DNA from: Scandinavium goeteborgense
Lineage (GTDB): Bacteria; Pseudomonadota; Gammaproteobacteria; Enterobacterales; Enterobacteriaceae
Reading direction: 5' to 3'
Assembly (NCBI RefSeq): GCF_003935895.2
Contig: NZ_CP054058.1
Location: 992,001-1,056,000 of the forward strand
DNA length: 64,000 nucleotides
This document shows positions 54,010-63,839 of this stretch, piece by piece. The translations under genes were made by a program, and so were the position numbers. A model generated the notes under the pieces. That model did not search any database. It saw only the letters and a program-made list of their open reading frames with translations, and was not told where the DNA came from. Numbering within the stretch: the first letter of the stretch is position 1; each line of letters opens with the position of its first letter.

Positions 54010-55131
54010 ATGGTTGCTGAACTGACCGCGCTACGCGATCAAATTGATGAAGTAGATAAGGCGCTGCTGGATTTGCTGGCGCGCCGTCTGGAGCTGGTGG
54101 CTGAAGTCGGCGAAGTCAAAAGCAAGTATGGCTTGCCGATTTACGTTCCTGAGCGCGAGGCATCGATGCTGGCGTCGCGTCGTCAGGAGGCCGCAGCGTT
54201 AGGGGTTCCGCCCGATCTTATCGAAGACGTTCTGCGTCGGGTGATGCGTGAGTCCTACTCCAGCGAAAACGACAAAGGCTTTAAAACGCTCTGTCCGCAG
54301 CTGCGTCCGGTGGTTATCGTCGGCGGTGGCGGCCAGATGGGGCGTTTGTTTGAGAAAATGCTGACCCTGTCGGGTTATCAGGTGCGGATCCTTGAGAAAG
54401 ACGACTGGGCGCACGCGGAAGAGATGCTCTCTGATGCGGGAATGGTTATCGTCAGCGTGCCGATTCACGCCACGGCGGAGATAATCGAGAAGCTGCCCGC
54501 CTTGCCGGCGGACTGTATTCTGGTCGATCTGGCGTCGGTGAAAGCCGTTCCGCTGCAGGCGATGCTGGCGGCGCACAATGGTCCGGTACTGGGATTACAC
54601 CCAATGTTCGGCCCGGACAGCGGCAGCCTGGCGAAACAGGTTGTGGTGTACTGCGATGGTCGTCAGCCGGAAGCGTACCAGTGGTTCCTGGAACAGATTC
54701 AGGTCTGGGGCGCGCGTTTGCACCGCATCAGCGCGGTGGAACACGACCAGAATATGGCGTTCATTCAGGCGCTGCGCCACTTCGCGACCTTTGCGTACGG
54801 CCTGCATCTGGCGGAAGAGAACGTTCAACTGGAACAGCTGCTGGCGCTGTCGTCACCGATCTACCGCCTGGAACTGGCGATGGTCGGGCGTCTGTTTGCG
54901 CAGGATCCTCAGCTGTATGCGGACATCATTATGTCTTCACAGAGCAATATTGCGCTGATCAAACGTTACTACAAACGATTTGGTGAGGCGATTGAACTGC
55001 TGGATCAGGGCAACAAGCAGGCCTTTATCGACAGCTTCCGTAAGGTCGAACACTGGTTTGGCGATTACGCCCAGCGCTTCCAGAGTGAAAGCCGGACGCT
55101 GTTACGCCAGGCGAATGACAGTCGGCAGTAA
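54010..55131 (+). CDS. tyrA: Bifunctional chorismate mutase/prephenate dehydrogenase
   Basis: A 373-residue T-protein, the E. coli length. Residues 1-90 are an AroQ chorismate mutase ([22 protein letters not shown]). The rest is an NAD-dependent prephenate dehydrogenase with the Rossmann motif [14 protein letters not shown] and the active-site region [10 protein letters not shown] and [11 protein letters not shown]. It makes 4-hydroxyphenylpyruvate for tyrosine and is regulated with aroF. Confidence 0.98.
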   Translation: MVAELTALRDQIDEVDKALLDLLARRLELVAEVGEVKSKYGLPIYVPEREASMLASRRQEAAALGVPPDLIEDVLRRVMRESYSSENDKGFKTLCPQLRPVVIVGGGGQMGRLFEKMLTLSGYQVRILEKDDWAHAEEMLSDAGMVIVSVPIHATAEIIEKLPALPADCILVDLASVKAVPLQAMLAAHNGPVLGLHPMFGPDSGSLAKQVVVYCDGRQPEAYQWFLEQIQVWGARLHRISAVEHDQNMAFIQALRHFATFAYGLHLAEENVQLEQLLALSSPIYRLELAMVGRLFAQDPQLYADIIMSSQSNIALIKRYYKRFGEAIELLDQGNKQAFIDSFRKVEHWFGDYAQRFQSESRTLLRQANDSRQ

Positions 55132-55148
55132 GAAAACTGTTTATACTC

Positions 55149-55180
55149 AAAAGCCAGAGGGGCAACCCGCTGGCTTTTTT
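55149..55180 (+). terminator. aroF-tyrA terminator
   Basis: AAAGCCAG and CTGGCTTT pair around a 12-base loop, followed by a T run. It separates tyrA from the SMP-30-like gene. Confidence 0.85.
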
Positions 55181-55195
55181 TATAGGGAAACGAAC

Positions 55196-56068
55196 ATGGC
55201 TCAACCTGAGGTGCTGTTTGATTACACCGGCCATTTGCCGGAATGCCCAACCTGGAGCGATGCCGAGCAGGCGCTCTATTGGGCCGATATCCTTGAGTAT
55301 GAAATTCATCGCTACGACACCCAAAGTGGTGAACATCGGGTCCTGCAATTTCCGGAAGAAGTGGGGTGCTTCTCGCTTCGGGAAAAGGGCGGGTTTATTG
55401 TCGCTCTGCGCAGCGCTATCTGGTTAAGCGACAGCCGCGGTCTGTTGGTGCGCAAAATCTGCGATAACCCGAGCAATCCACAGCTGGCCCGCTTTAACGA
55501 TGGCGGTACCGATCGTGACGGCCGTTTTTACGCAGGCACGTTCTGGGGGCCGGGTGATTACAATGGCGCGCTGCTGGTGCGGGTGGACACTCAACTCAAA
55601 CCGAAAGTTATCCAGTGTGATATTCGCGGCGCCAACGGGCTGGCCTTCAGTGCCGATAAAAAATGGATGTACTCCTCAGATACCCCAAATGGCGTTATCT
55701 ATCGCACGCCGTTGGATGAGCAAGGTGAGCCGGGCAAGCGTGAGCCTTTCCGTCATTTCAGTGCGGGAGAGGGCATCCCGGATGGTGCAGCCATAGATGA
55801 AGAAGGGTGCTACTGGAGTGCGATGTTCGATGGTTGGCGGGTGGCGCGTTTTTCACCCGAAGGAGAGCAACTGGAAGAATATCGTTTACCGGTTCGTTGC
55901 CCGACAATGGTGTGCTTTGGTGGTCCGGACATGAAAACGTTGTTTATCACCACCACCCGAGAAAACATGAGCGCCGAAGAGGTTCGTCAATATCCGCTCT
56001 CCGGCGCAATCTTCACCCTGCCTGTTGCCGTCGCAGGGATGAAGAAGCTACCGTTTATTGGCAGTTAA
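55196..56068 (+). CDS. SMP-30/gluconolactonase family protein
   Basis: A 290-residue six-bladed propeller protein of the SMP-30/regucalcin family, which hydrolyses sugar lactones using one divalent metal. Likely metal ligands are Glu16 (HLPECPTW), the Asn in GANGLAFS and the Asp in GIPDGAAID; the substrate-side Asn/Asp in [13 protein letters not shown] is also present. The start follows AGGGAAACGAAC. The stop overlaps the convergent pheA stop. E. coli has no gene here, so it is an addition between tyrA and pheA. Substrate unknown. Confidence 0.88.
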   Translation: MAQPEVLFDYTGHLPECPTWSDAEQALYWADILEYEIHRYDTQSGEHRVLQFPEEVGCFSLREKGGFIVALRSAIWLSDSRGLLVRKICDNPSNPQLARFNDGGTDRDGRFYAGTFWGPGDYNGALLVRVDTQLKPKVIQCDIRGANGLAFSADKKWMYSSDTPNGVIYRTPLDEQGEPGKREPFRHFSAGEGIPDGAAIDEEGCYWSAMFDGWRVARFSPEGEQLEEYRLPVRCPTMVCFGGPDMKTLFITTTRENMSAEEVRQYPLSGAIFTLPVAVAGMKKLPFIGS

Positions 56069-57225
56069 GCCGGGTCAACCGGCACCACCGTTTCGCTCGG
56101 ATAGCAGCCCAGCACTTTCATGGAGCGGGTGATTTCACCCAGCTCCTTCAACGCGCTTTGCATTGCATCGGCTTCCAGATTGGCCTGCACATCCAGATAA
56201 AACATCTCTTCCCACGGGTTACCGTAAATCGGACGCGACTCCAGCTTGGTCATGATCACATTGTGATTACGTAATACCAGCAGCGCTTCAACCAGCGCAC
56301 CGGCCTGTTGCCCGGTGGCAATCAGCAGCGTTGTTTTGGCCGGAACCTGATCGGAGACGTTGATGGCTTTACGGGCCAGGACCACGAAACGGGTAATGTT
56401 CTGTGTCTGGTTTGCCAGATTGCGTTCCAGCACCTGTAATCCATAAAGACCGCCACCCGCCTCGCTGCCAAGCGCGGCAACGTGCGGAGAATTGGCTTCG
56501 GCTACTTTTTCCATCGCTGCTGACGTACTTTCGGTGTACTCGATTTTCCAGTGAGGATAGCGATTCAGGAACTGGCTGCACTGCTGGAAAGGCTGTGGGT
56601 GGCTGTACACGGTTTCGATTTGGTCGAGACTGGTCGAGCCGGAAACCAGCACGCAGTGATCGATAGGAATCGTCATCTCGCCCACAATCGACAGGCTGGT
56701 ATGCTGCAGCAGATCATAGACGTCGTTGATGGCGCCTGAGCTGGTGTTTTCAATCGGGACCACGGCGTAGTCAGCTTGTCCGGTTTCGACCTGATTAAAG
56801 ATGTCGGCGAATTTCGCGCAGCCGCTTTCGATAAATTCCTCAAAATGACGGGCTGCGTACTGACGTGCGGCGAGGTGGGAATACGATCCTTTCGGCCCAA
56901 GAAATGCGATGCGCGCTGAGTGCGGGTTAATTTTGTTGAGATGCTGCTGAAGCAGCGCCTGCTGAGTCAGGACCGAATCCTCGATAATCAGCTGGAACAG
57001 GCGCGTGATGTAGTGCGCATCGAGATGATGAGCCTGGCCCAGGGTAATCAGGCGTTCGAGCAGATCGCGCTCGCGGTCGATATCGCGTACTGGGCGATGA
57101 GATAACAGTTTCGCTTTACCCACTTCAACAGCCAGTCCACGGCGCTCGGCCAACAGCGAGAGCAACTTTTCATCCAGTGCGCTTATCTTATCGCGCAGAG
57201 CCAGTAACGGGTTTTCCGCAGTCAT
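56065..57225 (-). CDS. pheA: Bifunctional chorismate mutase/prephenate dehydratase
   Basis: A 386-residue P-protein, the E. coli length. Residues 1-95 are an AroQ chorismate mutase ([20 protein letters not shown]). Residues about 100-285 are the dehydratase ([35 protein letters not shown]). The C-terminal ACT domain has [11 protein letters not shown] and the ESRPI phenylalanine-binding motif. It is regulated by attenuation through pheL and by feedback. Confidence 0.98.
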   Translation of the reverse strand: MTAENPLLALRDKISALDEKLLSLLAERRGLAVEVGKAKLLSHRPVRDIDRERDLLERLITLGQAHHLDAHYITRLFQLIIEDSVLTQQALLQQHLNKINPHSARIAFLGPKGSYSHLAARQYAARHFEEFIESGCAKFADIFNQVETGQADYAVVPIENTSSGAINDVYDLLQHTSLSIVGEMTIPIDHCVLVSGSTSLDQIETVYSHPQPFQQCSQFLNRYPHWKIEYTESTSAAMEKVAEANSPHVAALGSEAGGGLYGLQVLERNLANQTQNITRFVVLARKAINVSDQVPAKTTLLIATGQQAGALVEALLVLRNHNVIMTKLESRPIYGNPWEEMFYLDVQANLEADAMQSALKELGEITRSMKVLGCYPSETVVPVDPA

Positions 57226-57248
57226 AATGTCGCCTTTCTTGTTATCAA

Positions 57249-57278
57249 TAAAAAAGGCCCCCCGGTGTGGGAGGCCTT
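57249..57278 (-). terminator. pheA attenuator
   Basis: Read on the minus strand, AAGGCCTCCC and GGGGGGCCTT form a GC-rich stem followed by six T, between the leader peptide gene and pheA. It is the classic phenylalanine attenuator. Confidence 0.9.
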
Positions 57279-57324
57279 ATTGTTCGTCTTCGCATTCTTT
57301 ATCACACGACGAAACGCCTCCCAA

Positions 57325-57372
57325 TCAGGGGAAGGTAAAAAAGAATGCGAAGAAGAACGGAACAATTTTCAT
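57325..57372 (-). CDS. pheL: pheA leader peptide
   Basis: A 15-residue peptide, MKIVPFFFAFFFTFP, with seven Phe, preceded by AAGGAAACCCTG. It has the E. coli pheL length and near-identical sequence. Ribosome stalling at the Phe codons when charged tRNA-Phe is scarce prevents the attenuator from forming. Confidence 0.97.
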   Translation of the reverse strand: MKIVPFFFAFFFTFP

Positions 57373-57447
57373 CAGGGTTTCCTTAGAAGTACGCAGTTAA
57401 AGTAACCGTACTGTTTTCATGCTGTCAACCGCTAAAACAGCCGGGCA

Positions 57448-57472
57448 CAAAAAACGCGCCCGAAGGCGCGTT
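57448..57472 (-). terminator. raiA terminator
   Basis: Read on the minus strand, AACGCGCC and GGCGCGTT pair around TTCG and are followed by a T run. It lies 22 bases past the raiA stop. Confidence 0.9.
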
Positions 57473-57494
57473 GGATTAACACAGTTGATAAGGA

Positions 57495-57827
57495 TTACTC
57501 TTGTTCAACGAAGTTGACGTCTTTCACCGATGCATTGGCGCGACGTGCTTCCCCTTTGTGTTGCACTTTATTGAGCTGCCTTTCCAGCTTGTTGATCAAT
57601 TCATTAATGGCAGTGTACATATCTTCGTGACGTGCGCTGGCAACCAGATGGCCGTTTGGCGTGTTCAGGGTCGCATCGGCAACAAAGCCCTGTGGTTCCT
57701 TAGACAGAACAATATGGGGGTTTATCAGATGAGTTTGCCATTTTTCAAGTTTGGTGAGACGGTCTGCGACGTGCTGGCGGATGGCCGGAGTAATATCCAT
57801 TTGTTTACTGGTAATGTTCATTGTCAT
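57495..57827 (-). CDS. raiA: Ribosome-associated inhibitor RaiA (YfiA)
   Basis: A 110-residue ribosome hibernation factor with the family sequence [40 protein letters not shown] and [21 protein letters not shown]. It binds the 30S decoding region in stationary phase and blocks translation. I chose the ATG matching E. coli RaiA with AGAGGTAAAATTT upstream; an earlier in-frame start would add 26 non-conserved residues. Confidence 0.97.
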   Translation of the reverse strand: MTMNITSKQMDITPAIRQHVADRLTKLEKWQTHLINPHIVLSKEPQGFVADATLNTPNGHLVASARHEDMYTAINELINKLERQLNKVQHKGEARRANASVKDVNFVEQE

Positions 57828-57864
57828 AAATTTTACCTCTTGTCTTTCCCGTCTTGGTGATTCC

Positions 57865-57908
57865 AGCATACCGTTCTCAATGTCAAAATGTGTGATGTGT
57901 ATCACGTT
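57865..57908 (-). promoter_or_regulatory. raiA promoter with CRP site
   Basis: TGTGA-N6-TCACG (57891-57906) is a near-consensus CRP site. On the minus strand a TATGCT -10 box lies at 57865-57870, putting the CRP centre about 41 bases upstream of the expected start, the class II spacing. There is no good -35, as expected for a CRP-dependent promoter. The assignment is an inference from spacing. Confidence 0.6.
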
Positions 57909-58051
57909 ATTTTGTCACTTTTTGTCAGTCAGCGTAATTTGTGAGGCAGGACAGGAACAGGGGATTTAATACTTGAGGAATGGAGAAAAGAGGGCCATAG
58001 TTGATGGGATGACTGCGGGCTAAACCGGTTCAGCGTCCTCACGAATTGCAT

Positions 58052-58082
58052 AAAAAAGGCAGCCTTCAGGGCTGCCTTTTTC
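58052..58082. terminator. bamD terminator
   Basis: GGCAGCC and GGCTGCC pair around TTCAG, flanked by A and T runs. It lies just beyond the bamD stop on the minus strand and could act in both directions. Confidence 0.9.
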
Positions 58083-58095
58083 GTTATCAGAACAA

Positions 58096-58839
58096 TCAGC
58101 TACTGGTTTTGTCGCCATTGGCGGCAATGATTTTCGCCACTTTGTCGGCCTGCGCAGTCATCTGCATTTCGCGGTAAGCTTTTTCCATCTTCGGCAGCGC
58201 ATCGCGGGTTGCTTGTGTATCCGGGAAATCACGCAGCATGCCTTCCGTGCGGTTTACTACTGCAACCCACGCGCCGCGATCGGTGTAGTAATCCACAACC
58301 GACAGCTCATACTTCGCCAGGCGGTCTTTCAGGAACACCATGCGCTTGTAGGCGTCGGAGGTGTACTGGCTCTGCGGATAGCCACGGACCAGCTTGGAGA
58401 AGTCATTGAATGCGTCACGGGCGTGCTGCGGATCGCGGTCAGAGCGGTCAACGCCAAAGAAGCCCTGCAGGGCGCTGTCATCCAGAGCCATGTTAGTCAG
58501 GCCACGCATATAGATGACGTAGTCGATGTTCGGGTGAGTCGGGTTAAGACGCATGAAGCGATCGATGGCAGCCTGAGCTAACGGCAGATCGGCGTTTTTG
58601 TAGTACGCATAAATCAGGTCGAGCTGAACCTGCTGAGAATACGGGCCAAATGGATAGCGGTTATCCAACGCTTCCAGTTGCGTTATCGCCTGTTTCCAGT
58701 TACCGTCCTGCAACTTTTGTTGAGCAGTCGCGTAGATTTCATTTGGCGGGTTATCAGGGACCTCTTCCTTTGAACCGGAGCAACCCGCCAAAGCCAGGCT
58801 GAGTGTGGCAAGGGCCACCAGGTATTTCATGCGCGTCAT
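58096..58839 (-). CDS. bamD: Outer membrane protein assembly factor BamD
   Basis: A 247-residue essential lipoprotein of the beta-barrel assembly machine (E. coli 245). Signal [20 protein letters not shown] has lipobox LAGC. TPR-like helices follow ([62 protein letters not shown]). It is divergent from rluD. Confidence 0.98.
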   Translation of the reverse strand: MTRMKYLVALATLSLALAGCSGSKEEVPDNPPNEIYATAQQKLQDGNWKQAITQLEALDNRYPFGPYSQQVQLDLIYAYYKNADLPLAQAAIDRFMRLNPTHPNIDYVIYMRGLTNMALDDSALQGFFGVDRSDRDPQHARDAFNDFSKLVRGYPQSQYTSDAYKRMVFLKDRLAKYELSVVDYYTDRGAWVAVVNRTEGMLRDFPDTQATRDALPKMEKAYREMQMTAQADKVAKIIAANGDKTSS

Positions 58840-58970
58840 GACGTTTTGACTTTCCTCAGAATGTTTATGCGGGAGATTATCATTCCTGCTCCCGATTAAG
58901 ACCAGCTACAATAGCACACTATATTATACGGCGAAGCCGTAAAACCCAACGTTAAACGAAGAAGCTGTTT

Positions 58971-59951
58971 ATGGCACAACAAGTACAACTCACCGCAACG
59001 GTATCCGAAAAACAACTCGGTCAACGCTTAGATCAGGCTTTGGCCGAAATGTTCCCGGATTATTCACGTTCACGCATAAAAGAATGGATTCTTGACCAGC
59101 GAGTGCTGGTTAACGGCGTCATTTGTAGCACGCCGAAGGAGAAAGTGTTGGGGGGAGAACATGTCGCCATCAACGCTGAAATCGAAGAAGAAGCGCGGTT
59201 CGAACCACAGGATATCCCGCTGACCATCGTCTATGAAGATGACGACATTCTGGTTATCAACAAGCCGCGCGGCCTGGTAGTTCATCCGGGCGCGGGTAAC
59301 CCAGACGGGACTATCCTTAATGCACTGCTGCACTATTATCCGCCGATTGTCGACGTTCCACGTGCGGGTATTGTCCATCGTCTGGATAAGGACACCACCG
59401 GTCTGATGGTTGTCGCGAAAACCGTTCCGGCGCAAACGCGTCTGGTGGAATCGCTGCAGCTGCGTGAAATTACCCGTGAATATGAGGCCGTCGCGATTGG
59501 TCACATGACGTCGGGGGGGACGGTTGAAGAGCCGATCAGTCGCCATCCGACCAAGCGTACCCACATGTCCGTTCACCCAATGGGTAAACCGGCGGTGACG
59601 CATTACCGCATCATGGAGCATTTCCGTATTCATACGCGTCTGCGTCTGCGTCTGGAAACGGGACGTACGCACCAGATTCGTGTGCACATGTCGCACATCA
59701 CCCATCCGCTGGTGGGCGATCAGCTATACGGCGGCCGTCCGCGTCCACCGAAAGGGGCGTCGGAAGCCTTCATCACCGAACTGCGTAAATTCGATCGTCA
59801 GGCGCTGCATGCGACCATGCTTCGTCTCTACCATCCAATTACCGGCATCGAGATGGAATGGCATGCGCCAATTCCACAGGATATGGTTGATCTCATTGCC
59901 GCTATGCGCGCTGATTTTGAAGAACACAAGGACGACGTCGCCTGGTTATGA
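58971..59951 (+). CDS. rluD: 23S rRNA pseudouridine synthase RluD
   Basis: A 326-residue synthase (E. coli 326) for positions 1911, 1915 and 1917 of 23S rRNA. An N-terminal S4 domain (LGQRLDQALAEMFPDYSRSRI) is followed by the catalytic domain with the Asp in GIVHRLDKDTTGLM and the RxRLETGRTHQIRVHM motif. It overlaps pgeF by four bases (ATGA). Confidence 0.98.
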   Translation: MAQQVQLTATVSEKQLGQRLDQALAEMFPDYSRSRIKEWILDQRVLVNGVICSTPKEKVLGGEHVAINAEIEEEARFEPQDIPLTIVYEDDDILVINKPRGLVVHPGAGNPDGTILNALLHYYPPIVDVPRAGIVHRLDKDTTGLMVVAKTVPAQTRLVESLQLREITREYEAVAIGHMTSGGTVEEPISRHPTKRTHMSVHPMGKPAVTHYRIMEHFRIHTRLRLRLETGRTHQIRVHMSHITHPLVGDQLYGGRPRPPKGASEAFITELRKFDRQALHATMLRLYHPITGIEMEWHAPIPQDMVDLIAAMRADFEEHKDDVAWL

Positions 59952-60679
59952 CCAAGATTATTGTTCCACAGTGGCCGATGCCTGCGGGTGTCGGGGCATG
60001 TAGCTCAACGCGAGTGGGTGGCGTGAGTGCGTCGCCCTGGGATTCTCTTAATCTCGGTGCCCACTGTGGCGATAATCCGGAGCACGTTGAAGAGAACCGC
60101 CGTCGTTTCTATGAAGCGTCAGCGTTTCCTTCTCGTCCGGTCTGGCTTGAGCAGGTCCACGGTAATGCCGTATTAACGCTGACCGGCGGTGAGTACGATT
60201 CCAAACGTGCCGACGCGTCTTACAGCAACAAACCGGGTCTGGTCTGTGCGGTGATGACCGCCGACTGTCTGCCTGTGCTGTTTTGTAATCAGGCGGGCAC
60301 TGAAGTGGCTGCCGCCCATGCGGGCTGGCGTGGCTTGTGCGGTGGCGTGCTTGAGCAAACCGTCGCGCAATTTCAGGATAAGCCGGAAAACATTCTCGCC
60401 TGGCTTGGCCCTGCAATTGGTCCAAAGGCGTTTGAAGTGGGTCCGGAAGTCCGTGAAGCATTCATGGATAAAGATGCGAAAGCTGATAGCGCTTTCCGCC
60501 CTGCTGGCGATAAATATTTCGCCGATATCTATCAGCTAGCCCGTCAGCGTCTGGCAAATCTTGGCGTGACTCAGGTGTTCGGCGGTGAACGCTGTACGCT
60601 AAGTGAAAAGGATGATTTTTTCTCTTATCGACGCGATCGGACCACCGGTCGTATGGCAAGTTTCATTTGGCTGATATAA
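59948..60679 (+). CDS. pgeF: PgeF/YfiH peptidoglycan editing factor
   Basis: A 243-residue protein of the DUF152 (multicopper polyphenol oxidase) family matching E. coli YfiH. The active-site motifs are LEQVHGNAVL, MTADCLPVLF and AAHAGWRGLCGG, which supply zinc-binding His and Cys. In E. coli it corrects wrong amino acids in the peptidoglycan precursor; relatives have purine nucleoside phosphorylase activity. Confidence 0.96.
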   Translation: MTKIIVPQWPMPAGVGACSSTRVGGVSASPWDSLNLGAHCGDNPEHVEENRRRFYEASAFPSRPVWLEQVHGNAVLTLTGGEYDSKRADASYSNKPGLVCAVMTADCLPVLFCNQAGTEVAAAHAGWRGLCGGVLEQTVAQFQDKPENILAWLGPAIGPKAFEVGPEVREAFMDKDAKADSAFRPAGDKYFADIYQLARQRLANLGVTQVFGGERCTLSEKDDFFSYRRDRTTGRMASFIWLI

Positions 60680-60740
60680 CCTAAAGAATCAAGACGATCC
60701 AGAAGGCTGACATATTTTTCACATAGTCCAGGTCTCTAAC

Positions 60741-60768
60741 CTTGAATAATTGAGGGATGACCTCATTT
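60741..60768 (+). promoter_or_regulatory. Sigma-32 heat-shock promoter of clpB
   Basis: CTTGAAT, a 13-base spacer and CCTCATTT match the known E. coli clpB sigma-32 promoter. It lies about 40 bases upstream of the start codon. Confidence 0.9.
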
Positions 60769-60807
60769 AATCTCCAGTAGCAAAATTGACCTGTTATGGG
60801 AGGAATT

Positions 60808-63381
60808 ATGCGTCTGGATCGTCTTACCAATAAATTCCAGCTTGCACTCGCCGATGCCCAATCTCTTGCATTAGGGCACGACAACCAATTCATCGAACCT
60901 CTTCATCTCATGAGCGCACTCCTGAATCAGGAAGGCGGTTCGGTACGTCCTTTATTAACTTCAGCTGGCATTAATGCCGGGCAGTTACGCACGGCCATCG
61001 ATCAGGCATTGAGCCGTTTACCGCAGGTGGAAGGTACTGGCGGTGACGTTCAGCCGTCTCAGGATCTGGTCCGTGTACTGAATCTTTGCGACAAGCTGGC
61101 GCAAAAAAGAAATGACAACTTTATCTCGTCGGAGCTGTTTGTTCTGGCGGCGCTTGAATCACGTGGCACGTTAGCCGACCTGTTAAAAACCGCCGGAGCA
61201 ACAACCGCCAATGTGACGCAGGCGATTGAACAAATGCGTGGAGGTGAAAACGTGAATGACCAGGGTGCTGAAGATCAGCGTCAGGCGTTAAAGAAATATA
61301 CCCTTGATCTCACCGAGCGAGCCGAACAGGGCAAACTTGATCCGGTCATCGGCCGTGACGAAGAGATTCGCCGTACCATTCAGGTATTGCAGCGTCGTAC
61401 CAAAAACAACCCAGTTCTGATCGGTGAGCCTGGGGTGGGTAAAACGGCGATCGTTGAAGGGCTGGCTCAGCGTATTGTTAACGGCGAAGTACCGGAAGGG
61501 CTGAAAGGCCGTCGGGTACTGGCGCTGGATATGGGCGCGCTGGTGGCTGGGGCGAAATACCGCGGCGAATTCGAAGAGCGTCTGAAAGGCGTGCTGAACG
61601 ATCTCTCTAAGCAGGAAGGCAACGTCATCCTCTTTATTGATGAATTGCACACTATGGTTGGGGCTGGTAAAGCGGACGGCGCGATGGATGCGGGCAACAT
61701 GCTCAAACCCGCGTTGGCGCGTGGTGAACTGCACTGCGTCGGGGCCACTACGCTTGATGAATATCGTCAATATATAGAGAAGGACGCTGCGCTTGAGCGT
61801 CGATTCCAGAAAGTGTTCGTGGCGGAGCCGACAGTAGAAGACACCATCGCGATATTGCGTGGCCTGAAAGAACGTTATGAATTGCACCACCATGTGCAAA
61901 TTACGGACCCGGCGATTGTGGCAGCGGCGACATTGTCGCATCGCTATATTGCCGATCGACAGCTGCCGGATAAAGCCATCGACCTTATCGATGAAGCGGC
62001 ATCCAGTATCCGGATGGAGATTGACTCTAAACCGGAAGAACTCGACCGACTTGAACGCCGCATTATCCAGCTTAAGCTGGAACAGCAGGCTTTGAAGAAA
62101 GAGTCTGACGAAGCCAGCCTGAAACGTCTGGATATGCTCAACGAAGAGCTGGACGATAAAGAACGTCAGTATTCAGAACTGGAAGAAGAGTGGAAAGCGG
62201 AAAAAGCATCTCTGTCCGGGACGCAGACCATCAAGTCTGAACTTGAGCAGGCAAAGATTGCGATCGAACAGGCTCGCCGCGTCGGTGATTTAGCGCGGAT
62301 GTCTGAATTGCAGTACGGCAAAATTCCGGAGCTGGAGAAACAGCTGGCGATTGCCGAGCAGTCTGAAGGCAAAACCATGCGTTTGCTGCGTAACCGCGTT
62401 ACCGAGGTTGAGATTGCCGATGTGCTGGCGCGCTGGACCGGGATCCCGGTGGCGAGAATGCTGGAAGGCGAGCGTGACAAGCTGCTGCGCATGGAGCAGG
62501 AACTGCACAGCCGAGTAATTGGTCAGAACGAAGCGGTGGAAGCTGTCTCCAATGCTATTCGTCGTAGTCGCGCTGGTTTGTCTGATCCGAATCGCCCGAT
62601 TGGTTCGTTCCTGTTCCTTGGGCCGACCGGTGTCGGTAAAACCGAGCTCTGCAAAGCGCTGGCTAACTTTATGTTCGACAGCGACGATGCGATGGTCCGT
62701 ATCGATATGTCCGAGTTTATGGAGAAACACTCCGTCTCGCGTCTGGTCGGTGCGCCTCCAGGATATGTTGGCTATGAAGAAGGTGGCTATCTGACCGAAG
62801 CGGTTCGCCGTCGTCCTTATTCTGTCATCCTACTGGATGAAGTCGAGAAAGCGCATCCTGATGTGTTCAACATTCTTCTTCAGGTGCTGGACGATGGACG
62901 ACTGACGGACGGGCAGGGGAGAACGGTTGATTTCCGCAATACCGTTGTCATCATGACGTCGAACCTGGGTTCCGACTTGATTCAGGAACGTTTCGGCGAG
63001 CTGGATTACAGTCACATGAAAGATCTGGTGTTGGATGTGGTTAGCCACAGCTTCCGTCCGGAGTTCATCAACCGTATTGATGAAGTAGTGGTCTTCCATC
63101 CTCTGGGTGAGAAACACATCGCCTCGATTGCGAAGATCCAGCTGCAGCGTCTGTACCAGCGTCTCGAAGAGCGCGGGTATGACGTACATATAGAAGATGA
63201 TGCGCTGGCGCTGCTGAGTGCCAACGGCTATGACCCGGTTTACGGCGCGCGGCCATTGAAACGCGCTATCCAGCAGCAGATTGAAAACCCGCTGGCACAG
63301 CAAATCCTCTCTGGAGAGCTGATTCCTGGGAAAACTATCCTGCTGAAAGTCAAAGACGACCATATTGTGGCAGTGCAGTAA
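60808..63381 (+). CDS. clpB: Protein disaggregase ClpB
   Basis: An 857-residue AAA+ disaggregase, the E. coli length, acting with DnaK. Clp N domain (1-145), first ATPase domain with Walker A GEPGVGKT (about 206) and Walker B VILFIDE, the coiled-coil middle domain (about 410-520) and second ATPase domain with GPTGVGKT (about 605) and VILLDE. The lack of a ClpP-binding loop is normal. I chose the ATG with GGGAGGAATT upstream; an ATG 12 bases earlier lacks a site. An internal start is listed separately. Confidence 0.98.
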   Translation: MRLDRLTNKFQLALADAQSLALGHDNQFIEPLHLMSALLNQEGGSVRPLLTSAGINAGQLRTAIDQALSRLPQVEGTGGDVQPSQDLVRVLNLCDKLAQKRNDNFISSELFVLAALESRGTLADLLKTAGATTANVTQAIEQMRGGENVNDQGAEDQRQALKKYTLDLTERAEQGKLDPVIGRDEEIRRTIQVLQRRTKNNPVLIGEPGVGKTAIVEGLAQRIVNGEVPEGLKGRRVLALDMGALVAGAKYRGEFEERLKGVLNDLSKQEGNVILFIDELHTMVGAGKADGAMDAGNMLKPALARGELHCVGATTLDEYRQYIEKDAALERRFQKVFVAEPTVEDTIAILRGLKERYELHHHVQITDPAIVAAATLSHRYIADRQLPDKAIDLIDEAASSIRMEIDSKPEELDRLERRIIQLKLEQQALKKESDEASLKRLDMLNEELDDKERQYSELEEEWKAEKASLSGTQTIKSELEQAKIAIEQARRVGDLARMSELQYGKIPELEKQLAIAEQSEGKTMRLLRNRVTEVEIADVLARWTGIPVARMLEGERDKLLRMEQELHSRVIGQNEAVEAVSNAIRRSRAGLSDPNRPIGSFLFLGPTGVGKTELCKALANFMFDSDDAMVRIDMSEFMEKHSVSRLVGAPPGYVGYEEGGYLTEAVRRRPYSVILLDEVEKAHPDVFNILLQVLDDGRLTDGQGRTVDFRNTVVIMTSNLGSDLIQERFGELDYSHMKDLVLDVVSHSFRPEFINRIDEVVVFHPLGEKHIASIAKIQLQRLYQRLEERGYDVHIEDDALALLSANGYDPVYGARPLKRAIQQQIENPLAQQILSGELIPGKTILLKVKDDHIVAVQ
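61243..61254 (+). other. Internal ribosome site and GTG start for truncated ClpB
   Basis: GGAGGTG lies five to ten bases before a GTG at codon 149, at the end of the N domain. E. coli ClpB makes a shorter form lacking the N domain from the same Val149 GTG. The conserved site supports the same dual product here. Confidence 0.8.
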
Positions 63382-63395
63382 GTCACATAAATACA

Positions 63396-63424
63396 AAAAC
63401 GGGCCCTCAGGGGCTCGTTTTTGT
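63396..63424 (+). terminator. clpB terminator
   Basis: AAACGGGCCC and GGGGCTCGTTT pair around TCA with a T-rich 3' side, 15 bases past the clpB stop. Confidence 0.8.
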
Positions 63425-63505
63425 TTAAAAACCAGGCGAAAATTACCCTTCGGTATATCATTTGTATGAATTGCGAGCGATTGAAGGGTTTTTTTGAATT
63501 TATAC

Positions 63506-63533
63506 TTGCCGTCTCCTCAGAACTCCCTATAAT
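63506..63533 (+). promoter_or_regulatory. rRNA operon promoter P1
   Basis: TTGCCG, a 16-base spacer and TATAAT, followed by a GC-rich discriminator (GCGCCTCC) typical of stringently controlled rRNA promoters. The A/T-rich bases just upstream can act as an UP element. Confidence 0.9.
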
Positions 63534-63625
63534 GCGCCTCCACTGACACGGAACAACGGCTCGCCAGCCGCCGGGTCAGAAGGGTTTCTCAGGAAATCCT
63601 GACAGAGAAAAGCGAAAATAAACGC

Positions 63626-63653
63626 TTGACTCTGAATGAGGAAAACGTATTAT
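63626..63653 (+). promoter_or_regulatory. rRNA operon promoter P2
   Basis: TTGACT, a 16-base spacer and TATTAT, 120 bases downstream of P1, as in E. coli rrn operons. The 458 bases from clpB to the 16S gene hold only the terminator, these promoters and the leader. Confidence 0.9.
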
Positions 63654-63692
63654 ACGGGACCTCGAGTTAGCAAGCGAAAGCGCGTAACTCAC

Positions 63693-63704
63693 TGCTCTTT
63701 AACA
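63693..63704 (+). promoter_or_regulatory. rRNA leader boxA antitermination site
   Basis: TGCTCTTTAACA is the standard boxA that recruits Nus factors to rRNA transcripts. It lies about 40 bases past the P2 -10 box. Confidence 0.92.
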
Positions 63705-63839
63705 ATTTATCAGACAATCTGTGTGGGCACTCAAAGTGACATGGATTCTTAAACGTCGAAAGACGCTAAATAGAATACCAAGTCTTATGAGTGAACATAC
63801 GTAATTCATTACGAAGTTTAATTCATGAGCATCAAACTT

